Assembly (NCBI GenBank): GCA_021815525.1
Contig: JAKAGN010000015.1
Location: forward strand, 1 to 15,734
Reading direction: 5' to 3'
Origin: Deltaproteobacteria bacterium
Lineage (GTDB): Bacteria > Desulfobacterota > Desulfobacteria > Desulfobacterales > Desulfatibacillaceae
DNA length: 15,734 nt
Shown: in pieces, positions 1 to 8,763 of the stretch
Layout of the letters: each line of letters begins with the position of its first letter
Numbering within the stretch: position 1 is the first letter of the stretch
Made by a program: the position numbers and the translations under genes
The notes under the pieces: generated by a model
Database searches by the model: none
The model's input: only the letters and a program-made list of their open reading frames with translations
What the model was told of the DNA's origin: nothing

Positions 1-120
1 AGGACGAGGGGGTGTGCCACGCGGGGTTCATTTCCGTTGGATTTATTGGTGGCTTCCTCGCTCGAAATTTGCCCTGTGCATCGATTCATCATCGTTTCTT
101 GCGGATTGAAAGTGTTTTGG
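1..120. other. Left-edge intergenic stretch without recognised content
   Basis: Lies downstream of the asnB stop and of the G-rich hairpin region. The open frames that cross it show no recognisable protein and lack a ribosome-binding site. I found no promoter, tRNA or repeat here that I could support. The neighbouring gene on the left lies outside the window. Confidence 0.4.
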
Positions 121-122
121 AA

Positions 123-150
123 GGGGTGGGGGAGGGGGGCGGGGGAGGGG
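123..150 (+). other. Tract of five long G-runs (possible G-quadruplex)
   Basis: The plus strand carries five consecutive runs of 4, 5, 6, 5 and 4 guanines, each separated by one base (T, A, C, A). Four or more G-runs with one-base loops is the classic pattern for a very stable intramolecular G-quadruplex. The tract lies 3' of asnB, on the strand opposite that gene, and its right end forms one arm of the adjacent hairpin (142-184). Folding and function are inference. Confidence 0.5.
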
Positions 151-184
151 AGAACCTCTTATTCATAAAAGGGTTCCCCTCCCC
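142..184 (-). terminator. GC-rich hairpin 28 nt after asnB, terminator-like
   Basis: Bases 142-150 pair perfectly with 176-184, and 153-156 pair with 172-175. A two-base bulge (151-152) interrupts the stem and the loop is about 15 nt. The position just after the asnB stop suggests transcript termination or 3'-end protection for the glycan operon. No U-run follows the stem on the minus strand (C-rich sequence does), so it is not a standard intrinsic terminator. A hairpin with almost the same arms sits at 11850-11889, at the same distance from another stop codon. Confidence 0.45.
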
Positions 185-211
185 AGCCCCCCGCGAGTCC
201 TTTCCCCATCC

Positions 212-2140
212 TTACGTTGCCTTCATCCAGCGGTCGCGCCACATCTCCCACATCAGGAGCGCCCAGAGGCGGTGGGCGTGGTTGTCGCGGCCTTCCAGGT
301 GCTCGGAGACCAGGCGCGAGACGAAGCCCGGGTCGAAGACGCCCTCGCGGCGGATCCGGTCCGAGGCGAGATGGTCCGTGAGGAGGGGCTTCAAGCCGGT
401 CTTGAGCCAGGCGGCCACCGGCACGCCGAAGCCCATCTTGGGGCGCTCGAAGAGGTGCGCGGGCAGGTCGCGGGCAAGGACCCGGCGGGCGATGTACTTT
501 CCCACGCCCCGGCGCAGGAGAAGGCTTTCCGGGAGGCTTGCGGCGAAGGCCGTGATCCGGTGGTCCAGGAGCGGCACCCGCACCTCGAGGGCCACGGCCA
601 TGCTGGCGCGGTCCACCTTGGTGAGCATGGCGCCCGGAAGATAGGTGCGCCGGTCGGCGTGGAGGAGCCGGAAGAGGGCGGGCCAGGCGGCTGACTCGGC
701 GAAGGATTCCTCGAAAACGGACGCCACCGGCGCCTTTCCGGTGAGGAGGGCCACCTCGGAGGGCGAGAACACGGCAACCGTCATGCGGTAAAGCTCGGCT
801 AAGCCCTTTTGCCCTACCACGGCGGTGAGCTTGTTCCACTTGTCGGGGAAGTTCTCCACCTGGAAGCGCTGGGGGAGATGCGGCCTGAAGGGGCGGTAGA
901 AGCGGTGCACCCAGGGCGCGGGAAAGAGGCGCAGGGCCGCGGCGCCCACAAGCCGTACCGGAAGCGGCACGCGGCTGAGGGCGCCGGCCAAGGCCGCGAT
1001 GCTGGCGTAGCGCACGTAGCCCGCGAACTGCTCGTCCCCGCCGTCTCCCGAAAGGGCCACGGTGACCGATCCGCGCGCGAGCCTGCTCACCAGGAAGGTG
1101 GGGATGCCGGAGGAGTCGGCGAAGGGCTCGGAGTATATGTCCGGAAGGCGCGGCACCACGTCTAAGGCGTCTTTGGGGCTGACGTAAAGCTCGGTGTGCT
1201 CGGTTCCCAGGTGGGCCGCCACCTTTTTCGCGTGGGGGGCCTCGTCGTAGCCTTTTTCGGAAAAGCCTATGGAAAACGTCCTGACGCGGCCCCCGGCGGC
1301 CCTGCGCATGGCCGCCACCACAAGCGACGAGTCGATGCCGCCCGAAAGAAGCGCGCCCACCGGAACGTCCGCCACGAGGCGATCGGCCACGGCGAGGCCT
1401 ATCAGCCGGTGAAGCTCCTCCTCAGCCTCCTCCTCGGAGATGTTGGGCGCGGGCCGGGGCGCGGGAGGGGCCCAGTAGTCGGTTTCGGTGAGCCTTCCGT
1501 TTTTGAGGAGAGCAAAGCTTCCGGGCGCGAGCTTTTTCACCCCCGCGTAGATGGAATACGGCGCGGGAACGTACTGGTAATGGAGGTAGAGCCCCAGGGC
1601 CGCCGGGTCGATGTCTTGGCAGACGCCCGGAAAGGCGCGAAGGGCCGAAAGCTCCGAGGCGAAGGCCATGCTTGCGCCGCCATGGGCGTAGTAGAGGGGT
1701 TTTTTCCCCGCCCGGTCCAGGGCCAGCAGGAGCGAGCGCTCATCCCGGTCCCAAAGGGATAGCGCGAACATGCCGGAAAGCCGCGAAAGGCAGGCCGGGC
1801 CGTAGGCCCTCAAGGCCTTCAGGAGCACCTCGGTGTCGCTTTCCGAAAAGAAGCGCTCGCCGCGTTTTTCAAGCTCGGCCCTAAGCTCCCGGAAGTTGTA
1901 TATCTCGCCGTTGTAGCTGAGAACGAAGCGGCCGTCCTCCGTCGTCATGGGCTGGCGGCCGGCGTCGGTGAGATCTATGATGGAAAGCCGCCGGTGCCCC
2001 AGGCCCAGGCCGGCGGCCTGGTCGAAATAAAGGCCGGAGGCGTCCGGGCCCCGATGCGCGAGGGCCTGGACCGCCTCCGGGAGGGCCTCCCGTAATGCCT
2101 CGAAGCGATCCTGCGAAATAAAGCCCGCGATGCCGCACAT
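212..2140 (-). CDS. asnB: Asparagine synthase (glutamine-hydrolysing) / AsnB-type amidotransferase
   Basis: This 642-residue protein has the two-domain AsnB layout. The N-terminal class II glutamine amidotransferase domain has catalytic Cys2 directly after Met1 (MCGIAGF), which fixes the start, plus HRGPD (29-33) and YNGEIYN (76-82). The C-terminal synthetase domain has the ATP-binding loop SGGIDSS (266-272), SGDGGDE (364-370) and, later, KVDRASM followed by VPLLDH. The family releases ammonia from glutamine, channels it and adenylates a carboxylate to make an amide: aspartate to asparagine, or in glycan loci a sugar acid or amino-acid substituent. The gene is the last of a co-directional set and starts 21 nt after the DUF5989 gene, which favours a role in modifying the product of the glycosyltransferase/carbamoyltransferase cluster over housekeeping asparagine supply. 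It could still be the general AsnB. The ribosome-binding site is weak, which fits translation coupled to upstream genes. Confidence 0.93.
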   Translation of the reverse strand: MCGIAGFISQDRFEALREALPEAVQALAHRGPDASGLYFDQAAGLGLGHRRLSIIDLTDAGRQPMTTEDGRFVLSYNGEIYNFRELRAELEKRGERFFSESDTEVLLKALRAYGPACLSRLSGMFALSLWDRDERSLLLALDRAGKKPLYYAHGGASMAFASELSALRAFPGVCQDIDPAALGLYLHYQYVPAPYSIYAGVKKLAPGSFALLKNGRLTETDYWAPPAPRPAPNISEEEAEEELHRLIGLAVADRLVADVPVGALLSGGIDSSLVVAAMRRAAGGRVRTFSIGFSEKGYDEAPHAKKVAAHLGTEHTELYVSPKDALDVVPRLPDIYSEPFADSSGIPTFLVSRLARGSVTVALSGDGGDEQFAGYVRYASIAALAGALSRVPLPVRLVGAAALRLFPAPWVHRFYRPFRPHLPQRFQVENFPDKWNKLTAVVGQKGLAELYRMTVAVFSPSEVALLTGKAPVASVFEESFAESAAWPALFRLLHADRRTYLPGAMLTKVDRASMAVALEVRVPLLDHRITAFAASLPESLLLRRGVGKYIARRVLARDLPAHLFERPKMGFGVPVAAWLKTGLKPLLTDHLASDRIRREGVFDPGFVSRLVSEHLEGRDNHAHRLWALLMWEMWRDRWMKAT

Positions 2141-2161
2141 GATTCATTCCGAGGCGCAGGG

Positions 2162-2356
2162 TTAGAAAAGCGTATAGATAAAGGGCGCCACGGTGCTGCC
2201 CTGGGTGAAGACGATGAGAAGGCTTAAGGTGACCAGGACGATCACGATGGGAAGAAGCCAGTAGCGCTTGCGGTGCTTGACGAACTCCCAGAACTCCGCG
2301 GCAAGGGAGATGTTTTCCTCCTCGGGCGGGATGATTTCCTTTTTTTCGTTTTCCAT
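2162..2356 (-). CDS. DUF5989 (SxtK-like) small membrane protein
   Basis: A 64-residue protein with an acidic, charged N-terminus (about residues 1-20), then FWEFVKHRKRYWLLP leading into one hydrophobic helix (about 35-50), and the ending APFIYTLF. The short charged segment, the KRYWLLP entry into the membrane helix and the PFIYTLF end are what I recognise as DUF5989. Its biochemical function is unknown. Members are usually encoded beside an O-carbamoyltransferase and an SxtJ-type protein, as with sxtI-sxtJ-sxtK in saxitoxin clusters, and that order is seen here. The start is backed by AGGAAGG about 6 nt upstream. It lies 23 nt after the SxtJ-like gene and 21 nt before asnB, so it is surely co-transcribed. 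A likely role, by inference only, is a membrane adaptor or accessory for carbamoyl transfer. Confidence 0.8.
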   Translation of the reverse strand: MENEKKEIIPPEEENISLAAEFWEFVKHRKRYWLLPIVIVLVTLSLLIVFTQGSTVAPFIYTLF

Positions 2357-2379
2357 GGGGGGCCTTCCTGTTCCTTGTT

Positions 2380-2787
2380 CTAGTAGCGTCTCAGAAACTG
2401 CCGCCGCGCTTGGGCGGGGATTTCGCGTTTCACCCAGTAGGTTTCGGCCGCGGGGTCGGGCTTCCTGGGAAGCGCCGGGCCTCCCGCGCGAAACCAGCGC
2501 TTCAGAAGCGCGAATGGCGAGATTACGATGAAGAAGGCCAGGGAAAGGATGAGGGCGTTCATCACCTTTCCGATGGCTTCGGCCACCTTCATCCAGGCCC
2601 TGTAGACGGGGCTCATGAGGCCGGGCGCGCCGATGAAGGCAAGCATGAGGAAAACGAGGCCCCCGAAGACGCCCAGGGCAGTGGGCCGGTGCCGCCAGAC
2701 GGCGGCGGCCGCCAGGAGCCCGAAGAAGACGAGCCCCACCAGGCCGAACTTGCGGATTTCCTTTGGTTTAGTCGGGAGTGAACTCAT
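2380..2787 (-). CDS. SxtJ-family membrane protein
   Basis: A 135-residue integral membrane protein with three predicted helices (about residues 14-31, 37-57 and 75-98). The pattern KEIRKFGLVGLVFFG near the start, SPVYRAWMKVAEAIGKVMN before the last helix, ISPFALLKRW after it, and a DPAAETYW-type tail match the SxtJ family named after the saxitoxin cluster. The family's function is unknown, but it accompanies O-carbamoyltransferases. Here the gene overlaps the 3' end of the carbamoyltransferase gene by 20 nt, which argues for translational coupling and equal dosage. The candidate ribosome-binding site (GGAG) is very close to the ATG, as is common for coupled genes. Confidence 0.8.
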   Translation of the reverse strand: MSSLPTKPKEIRKFGLVGLVFFGLLAAAAVWRHRPTALGVFGGLVFLMLAFIGAPGLMSPVYRAWMKVAEAIGKVMNALILSLAFFIVISPFALLKRWFRAGGPALPRKPDPAAETYWVKREIPAQARRQFLRRY

Positions 2788-4582
2788 TTCTCCAGTCGCC
2801 TTTCTCGCGCCAGGCCGGCTGCTCTTCCTTCAAAAGCATGGCGTTTTCCAGAACGAGGACGTCCATCTCGGTGCGCATGAAGCAGCGGTAGGCGTCCTCG
2901 GGGCTCATTACGATGGGCTCGCCGCGCACGTTGAAGCTTGTGTTCACCACCACCGCGCAGCCGGTCATTGCCTCGAAGGCGGCTATGATCTCGTGGTAGC
3001 GGGGTGAGTCCTGGGCGTTCACGGACTGGACCCGGGCCGAGTAATCCAGGTGTGTCACGGCGGGTATGACGGAGCGCTTCTCGTTCACCCGCTCCCAGAT
3101 GTCGCTCTCCTCCCCCAGGCTCCTTGGAAGGCACAGATCGTCCTTCACCTTGGCCACGAGGAGCATGTAGGGGCTTTCGGAATCGAGGTCGAAGTATTCG
3201 TTCGAGCGCTCGGCCAGCACCGAGGGCGCGAAGGGGCGGAAGCTTTCGCGGTACTTGATCTTCAAGTTCATCACCCGCTGGGTGTCCTCGCGCCGGGGGT
3301 CCCCCAGGATGCTGCGGCCGCCCAGGGCCCTAGGCCCGAACTCCATGCGGCCTGAAAAATGGCCCACGATCTTTCCGTCGGCGATTTTCTGCGCGATCTC
3401 CCGCGCCCGGTTTTCCGGGGAAAGGGGGTGGAAGGGGTAGCCTTTTTTTCGCAGAAAGGCCTCGATCTCCGTGTCCGGGAAAAAGGGCCCCAGGTAGGAG
3501 CCCTTCTGCCGGTCGCGGCCGAAGGGCCCGGGCCGGTCCTGGCCCAGGTAGCGATGCCAGACCGAAAGCGCCGCGCCCAGGGCCCCGCCGGCGTCGCCCG
3601 CCGCGGGCTGTATCCAGATTCTCTCGAAGGGGCCGTTCCGCAGGATGTTTCCGTTCGCCACGCAGTTTAGGGCCACGCCGCCCGCAAGGCACAGGTTCTT
3701 CTGGCCGGTTTCCCGGTGGACGTGGGCGGCCATCTTCATGATGATCTCCTCCACCACGGCCTGGATGCTGGCGGCGATGTCCATCTCCCTTTTCGTGATG
3801 GGGCTCTCGGGCTTTCGGGGAGGGCCGTTGAAGAGGGCTCCGAACTTCCGGTTGGTCATGGTAAGCCCCCCCAGGAAGTCGAAGTACTCGAGGTTCAAGC
3901 GTATGGATCCGTCCGGCTTCACGTCCACCAGCTTTTCACGGATGAGGCCGGCGTAGCGGGGCTCCCCGTAGGGAGCCAGGCCCATCAGCTTGTACTCGCC
4001 TGAGTTGATCTTGAACCCGGTGAAATAGGTGAAGGCCGAGTAGAGAAGGCCGACGGAGTCGGGGAAGTGAAGCTCCGCGAGAAGCGAGATGTCCTTTCCG
4101 CGGCCCACGCCGTAGCTCGCCGTGGCCCATTCCCCCACGCCGTCCACCGTCAGTATCGCGGCCTCCTCGAAGGGCGAGGGGTAGAAGGCCGAGGCCGCGT
4201 GGGACTCGTGGTGCTCGGTGTAGAGAACCGTGCCGGTGTAGCCGATGTGCTTCTTGATCTCTTTTTTTACGTGGAGGTTCCGCGAAAGCCACACCGTCAT
4301 GGCCTTGAGCCAGGAGCGCAGGCCGTGGGGCGCGGTTGTGAGGTAGGAGATGAGCAGCCGCTCGAAGGTGAGGAAGGGCTTGTCGTAGAAAACCACGTAG
4401 TTGAGATCGGAAACCCCGATTCCGCCCGCCTCCAGGCAGTAGCGCACGGCGTTTTCCGGAAAATCGGGGTCGTGCTTCTTCCGGGTGAAGCGCTCCTCCT
4501 GGGCCGCGGCGACGATGTCGCCGTCCCGCACGAGGCAGGCCGCTGAATCGTGGTAGAAGCAGGAAATTCCAAGGATGTTCAT
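2768..4582 (-). CDS. O-carbamoyltransferase, NodU/CmcH/TobZ family
   Basis: The 604-residue length is normal for the two-domain family. The N-terminal Kae1-like domain begins NILGISCFYHDSAACLV (2-18), has the metal-site motif HHESHAASA (124-132), VDGVGEWAT (146-153) and the nucleotide-binding GGVALNCVANG (301-311). The C-terminal YrdC-like domain has the conserved GHFSGRMEFGPRALGGRSI (407-425), YRESFRPFAP (444-453) and NTSFNVRGEP (547-556). The family uses carbamoyl phosphate and ATP to carbamoylate a hydroxyl group on a sugar or natural product. I chose the ATG at 4582; a TTG four codons upstream is open, but family members start MNILGIS. The gene follows a glycosyltransferase after 79 nt and is followed by SxtJ- and SxtK-like genes, so the acceptor is probably the glycan made by this cluster. 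The acceptor cannot be read from the sequence. Confidence 0.92.
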   Translation of the reverse strand: MNILGISCFYHDSAACLVRDGDIVAAAQEERFTRKKHDPDFPENAVRYCLEAGGIGVSDLNYVVFYDKPFLTFERLLISYLTTAPHGLRSWLKAMTVWLSRNLHVKKEIKKHIGYTGTVLYTEHHESHAASAFYPSPFEEAAILTVDGVGEWATASYGVGRGKDISLLAELHFPDSVGLLYSAFTYFTGFKINSGEYKLMGLAPYGEPRYAGLIREKLVDVKPDGSIRLNLEYFDFLGGLTMTNRKFGALFNGPPRKPESPITKREMDIAASIQAVVEEIIMKMAAHVHRETGQKNLCLAGGVALNCVANGNILRNGPFERIWIQPAAGDAGGALGAALSVWHRYLGQDRPGPFGRDRQKGSYLGPFFPDTEIEAFLRKKGYPFHPLSPENRAREIAQKIADGKIVGHFSGRMEFGPRALGGRSILGDPRREDTQRVMNLKIKYRESFRPFAPSVLAERSNEYFDLDSESPYMLLVAKVKDDLCLPRSLGEESDIWERVNEKRSVIPAVTHLDYSARVQSVNAQDSPRYHEIIAAFEAMTGCAVVVNTSFNVRGEPIVMSPEDAYRCFMRTEMDVLVLENAMLLKEEQPAWREKGDWRNEFTPD

Positions 4583-4661
4583 GGCGTAAATCAATGTGTC
4601 GGCTTAATGGAGGACGCGGCGGCCATCGGCCGTTTTTCCCGCGCCGGGGAAGAATTAGGAA

Positions 4662-5798
4662 TCATAGCCGACTTTGCGCGAGAGCGCCATACAATTCTTG
4701 GTGGCCGGAAACTACGCTTTCGATGGAGTAGAGGCGCTCCACCCTCTCCCTGGCTCTCCGGCCCATGAGCCTGCGCTCGCTTACGGATAGCGAAAGGATG
4801 CGTTCGAGGGCGCCCGCGAGAGCCTCGGGATCGGCGGGCGGCGCCACGAGGCCGGTTTCCCCGATGATCTCCCGGCAGTCGCCCACGCCGGTGGCCACGC
4901 ACGGGACGCCGCACGACATGGCCTCCCCGATTACGTTGGGGAAGCCCTCCCCCAGAGAGGCCGAGCACAGGACGTCGAGACCGGGGTAGAGCCTTTGCAT
5001 GTCGCCCCGCCGCCCCAAAAGGACCGCCGCGTCCGCAAGGCCGTTTTCCCGGATCATGCCTGAAAGGGCTGGGTTAACGGGTGCGATGCCGTCACCGCAA
5101 AGGATCGGCCTAAGCCCCGGCATCCGGGCCTTCAAAATCCCCGCCGCGCGGAAGAAGTCCCCGTGGCCCTTCATGGGATCCAAGCGGGCGAAGAGCCCTA
5201 CTGCTGGCTCGTCCGGCGCGATCCCCCATTCCCGGCGGGCCGCGGCGCGGGCCTCATCGTCCGGCCGGAAGAGGGCGGTGTCGAAGCCGTTTCCGATGAA
5301 CTCCTCCCGCCGGGGCCGGTAGCCGATCTTATGGTGCTCGGAAAGGCCCGCCCTGGAGTTGGCCGTAACCGCGTCCGGCACCCGGGAAAGGAGGGCGCAG
5401 GCCTTGACCACCCTGCCCGTGAGCGCGGCGTAGCGGGAAAAATCCATGTTGGCGCAGCGGAGGTTCCAGACGAGAGCAGTCTTCGGGAGAAAGGGTTTCG
5501 CCATCGTCCCCAGGAGGTCGGCGTGGTAGAGCCAGGTGGAAAGGACGTGGGGCCGGAAGCGGCGCGCCAGGGCGATGAAGCGGTAAAGGGCCGCAACGCT
5601 TCCTTTGCCGCGCGCCATGTTCAGAAATTGAACGGCAACGCCGGCATCCTCCATCATCCGTCCCACCGGGCCCGGAGGGAGCAGCGAAACCACCAGGGGC
5701 TCGAAGCGGGAGCGGTCCATGCGGGAGACGATCTTTAAAAGCATCATCTCCGCGCCGCCCACGTCGAGGGAGGTTATGAGGAAAAGGACTCTGATCAT
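4662..5798 (-). CDS. GT4-family (GT-B fold) glycosyltransferase
   Basis: A 378-residue retaining glycosyltransferase of the GT1/GT4 Pfam group. The N-terminal domain starts with the acceptor-side motif SLDVGGAEMML (10-20). The C-terminal domain has the donor-binding set: GLFARLDPMKGH (201-212, with Arg205 and Lys210), then EGFPNVIGEAMSCGVPCVAT (284-303), which carries the E-x7-E pair (Glu284, Glu292), and GLVAPPADPEALAGAL. Such enzymes add one sugar from an NDP-sugar to a lipid-linked or soluble acceptor at the cytoplasmic face of the inner membrane. The start is 13 nt after the creatininase-family stop, and the only SD-like sequence overlaps that stop, so translation is probably coupled. Donor and acceptor are not predictable. 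The neighbouring carbamoyltransferase and AsnB suggest a surface or secreted glycan. Confidence 0.9.
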   Translation of the reverse strand: MIRVLFLITSLDVGGAEMMLLKIVSRMDRSRFEPLVVSLLPPGPVGRMMEDAGVAVQFLNMARGKGSVAALYRFIALARRFRPHVLSTWLYHADLLGTMAKPFLPKTALVWNLRCANMDFSRYAALTGRVVKACALLSRVPDAVTANSRAGLSEHHKIGYRPRREEFIGNGFDTALFRPDDEARAAARREWGIAPDEPAVGLFARLDPMKGHGDFFRAAGILKARMPGLRPILCGDGIAPVNPALSGMIRENGLADAAVLLGRRGDMQRLYPGLDVLCSASLGEGFPNVIGEAMSCGVPCVATGVGDCREIIGETGLVAPPADPEALAGALERILSLSVSERRLMGRRARERVERLYSIESVVSGHQELYGALAQSRL

Positions 5799-5811
5799 CG
5801 GGGCTGATACC

Positions 5812-6807
5812 TCAAGCGTAGATGGAAAGCCGCAAAAGCCTCGATCGGGAGAGGATGGTGAAGGTGGAGTCGAGGTCCCGGCGGCCGCTTACCACGTCCT
5901 CGATGAGGGCCGCGCCGCGCTCTGCGATCATGGCGGAGTAGGCTTCGCCCAGTTCCTTGGAGGCCAGCGCCGGAAAGCCCGCGTAAAGGGGAGGGGGGCC
6001 GTCCGGGGCCTTCCACAGGAGGATGCTTTCCGCCAGGTTGTCACAGAAAAGCGGCCAGGCGCGCCGGTCGGCGTCCGAGGACGAAAGGGCGGCCATGGAG
6101 CGGCCCAGGAGGCGCGCAAAACCCCTCACGAAGCGCCGCTTCACGGAGCTTCCCTCGCCGAAGCAAACCTTAGGAAGCTCCCGCCAGCCCTCCCGCACCA
6201 TTTCGGGCATGTAGCAAAGTGCAAGGGAGGTTTCAAGCGCCCCGGCATGGACGTCGGAGGGCCAGAGCGAGGCCAGGTCATTTTCATCCATAAGGCCCCG
6301 GAGGCGCGCGGCTAAGTCTTCCCGAAAGTCGCCCAGGAGCACGTAGAGTATAAGCTCGCTCGTTGGCGAGAACATGCGGAAGCCTTTGTGGCGCTTCATG
6401 GCGTCGCGGCAGCCCAGCTCGATTGCAGTGTTGTGGCGGGGGCCCCCGTGGCCCGACAGCACCGCCATCCATTTGAAGCCGGCCTTCGCATAGGACGAGC
6501 CCACGTCGGCCACGAGATCCCGGAGCACCCGGGGCCGCAACTCCACGGAGCCCGGCAGGGGCAGCACGTCGGAGCCCACCGGAAGCGCCGGAGCGACGAG
6601 CGCGGACCAGCCCGGAAGGCGCGCCATAACGGCCTTGGCGGCGGAGCGTATCATGGCGCCGGTCAGGAAGTAGTCGGTCTTCAGCGGCAGGTGCGCGCCG
6701 TGGACCTCCACCGGGCTCACGGCAAGGAGCACCAGAGTGCGCTCGCGGTTGAGGGCCAGAAGCTCGGGGTGCGACAGGTCCCCCATCTCAAGTATCTCGC
6801 CGGCCAC
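5812..6807 (-). CDS. Creatininase-family metal-dependent amidohydrolase
   Basis: 331 residues from the preferred GTG start. Metal-site motifs of the family are present: VEVHGAHLPLKTD (33-45, with Glu34, His36 and Asp45 in the expected places), SGHGG (118-122, with His120) and DVHAGALETS (185-194). Members hydrolyse cyclic or linear amides (creatinine, FAPy intermediates, MftE peptide precursor) using two metal ions. An open ATG lies 5 codons upstream at 6822, but GGAGG sits inside that extension, 7 nt before the GTG at 6807. The protein is longer than the usual 240-260 residues. About 60 extra residues appear between the DxHAG region and the late YAGFPALASKELGEA segment, which I equate with the usual family ending. 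It is the first gene of the glycan cluster, an unusual partner for a glycosyltransferase, and its substrate is unknown. Confidence 0.85.
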   Translation of the reverse strand: MAGEILEMGDLSHPELLALNRERTLVLLAVSPVEVHGAHLPLKTDYFLTGAMIRSAAKAVMARLPGWSALVAPALPVGSDVLPLPGSVELRPRVLRDLVADVGSSYAKAGFKWMAVLSGHGGPRHNTAIELGCRDAMKRHKGFRMFSPTSELILYVLLGDFREDLAARLRGLMDENDLASLWPSDVHAGALETSLALCYMPEMVREGWRELPKVCFGEGSSVKRRFVRGFARLLGRSMAALSSSDADRRAWPLFCDNLAESILLWKAPDGPPPLYAGFPALASKELGEAYSAMIAERGAALIEDVVSGRRDLDSTFTILSRSRLLRLSIYA

Positions 6808-6814
6808 GTTCTTT

Positions 6815-6819
6815 CCTCC
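6815..6819 (-). promoter_or_regulatory. Ribosome-binding site deciding the creatininase-family start
   Basis: GGAGG lies 7 nt before the GTG at 6807 and inside the longer open frame that begins with ATG at 6822. The ATG itself has no comparable site in front of it, so the GTG start is preferred. Confidence 0.65.
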
Positions 6820-6851
6820 CATCCGACGGCATTAATCAAGCCCGGTTCCCT

Positions 6852-6889
6852 AAAAAAAGACCCCGCCGGGTCATCCCGGCGGGGTCTTT
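6852..6889 (-). terminator. Rho-independent terminator of the groESL operon
   Basis: A perfect 15-bp stem (6856-6870 with 6875-6889) has a four-base loop (TCAT on the plus strand). On the minus strand the stem runs into seven Ts (6852-6858), the classic intrinsic terminator for transcripts coming from groEL. It lies about 190 nt after the groEL stop and 45 nt before the creatininase-family start, so it separates the heat-shock operon from the glycan cluster. The short distance leaves little room for a separate promoter downstream of it. Confidence 0.92.
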
Positions 6890-6962
6890 CATCAAGCTTC
6901 CCGTCTTTTTCCTTTGGAAAAGATGCATTCTCCAGGCCCGCCCGTAAAGCACCATGAACGGA

Positions 6963-7076
6963 CCGATGAAAAACGATGAGATCCAAGGAACGCGAAGAAG
7001 GCGGAAGGGAGCGTACTTTTCGTACGTGACCGCGCCGCATTCTTCGCGTGACGCAGGAGATCGCGTTTTTCGACGG
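6963..7076. repeat. Long imperfect inverted repeat just after groEL
   Basis: Two arms of about 54 and 55 nt (6963-7016 and 7022-7076) face each other around a 5-nt loop. The paired blocks are 6963-6965 with 7074-7076, 6968-6975 with 7064-7071 (8 bp), 6990-6999 with 7040-7049 (10 bp), 7001-7004 with 7035-7038, and 7012-7016 with 7022-7026. The 8- and 10-bp blocks are both separated by 14 nt on each arm, so the symmetry is not a chance short match. The outer edge is 5 nt from the groEL stop. It has no gene content and is not the terminator, which lies further downstream. It could be a 3' mRNA structure, a small RNA, or a worn miniature element. Confidence 0.7.
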
Positions 7077-7080
7077 CCCG

Positions 7081-8727
<1,647 letters not shown>

Positions 8728-8736
8728 TTTCATGCG

Positions 8737-8742
8737 CTCCTT
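8737..8742 (-). promoter_or_regulatory. Ribosome-binding site deciding the groEL start
   Basis: AAGGAG has the normal 9-nt spacing to the ATG at 8727 and only 3 nt to the ATG at 8733. This supports the MAAKEIK start. Confidence 0.7.
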
Positions 8743-8763
8743 ATTGAAATGGGTCGCCCCGTT

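Noticed and set aside
1..30. Possible sigma-54 promoter (TGGCAC on the minus strand)
   Set aside because: The -24-like box is present, but the required GC element at -12 with TTGC spacing is not.
4067..4546. Plus-strand frame opposite the carbamoyltransferase
   Set aside because: It is an antisense shadow; the carbamoyltransferase frame is fully supported by family motifs on the minus strand.
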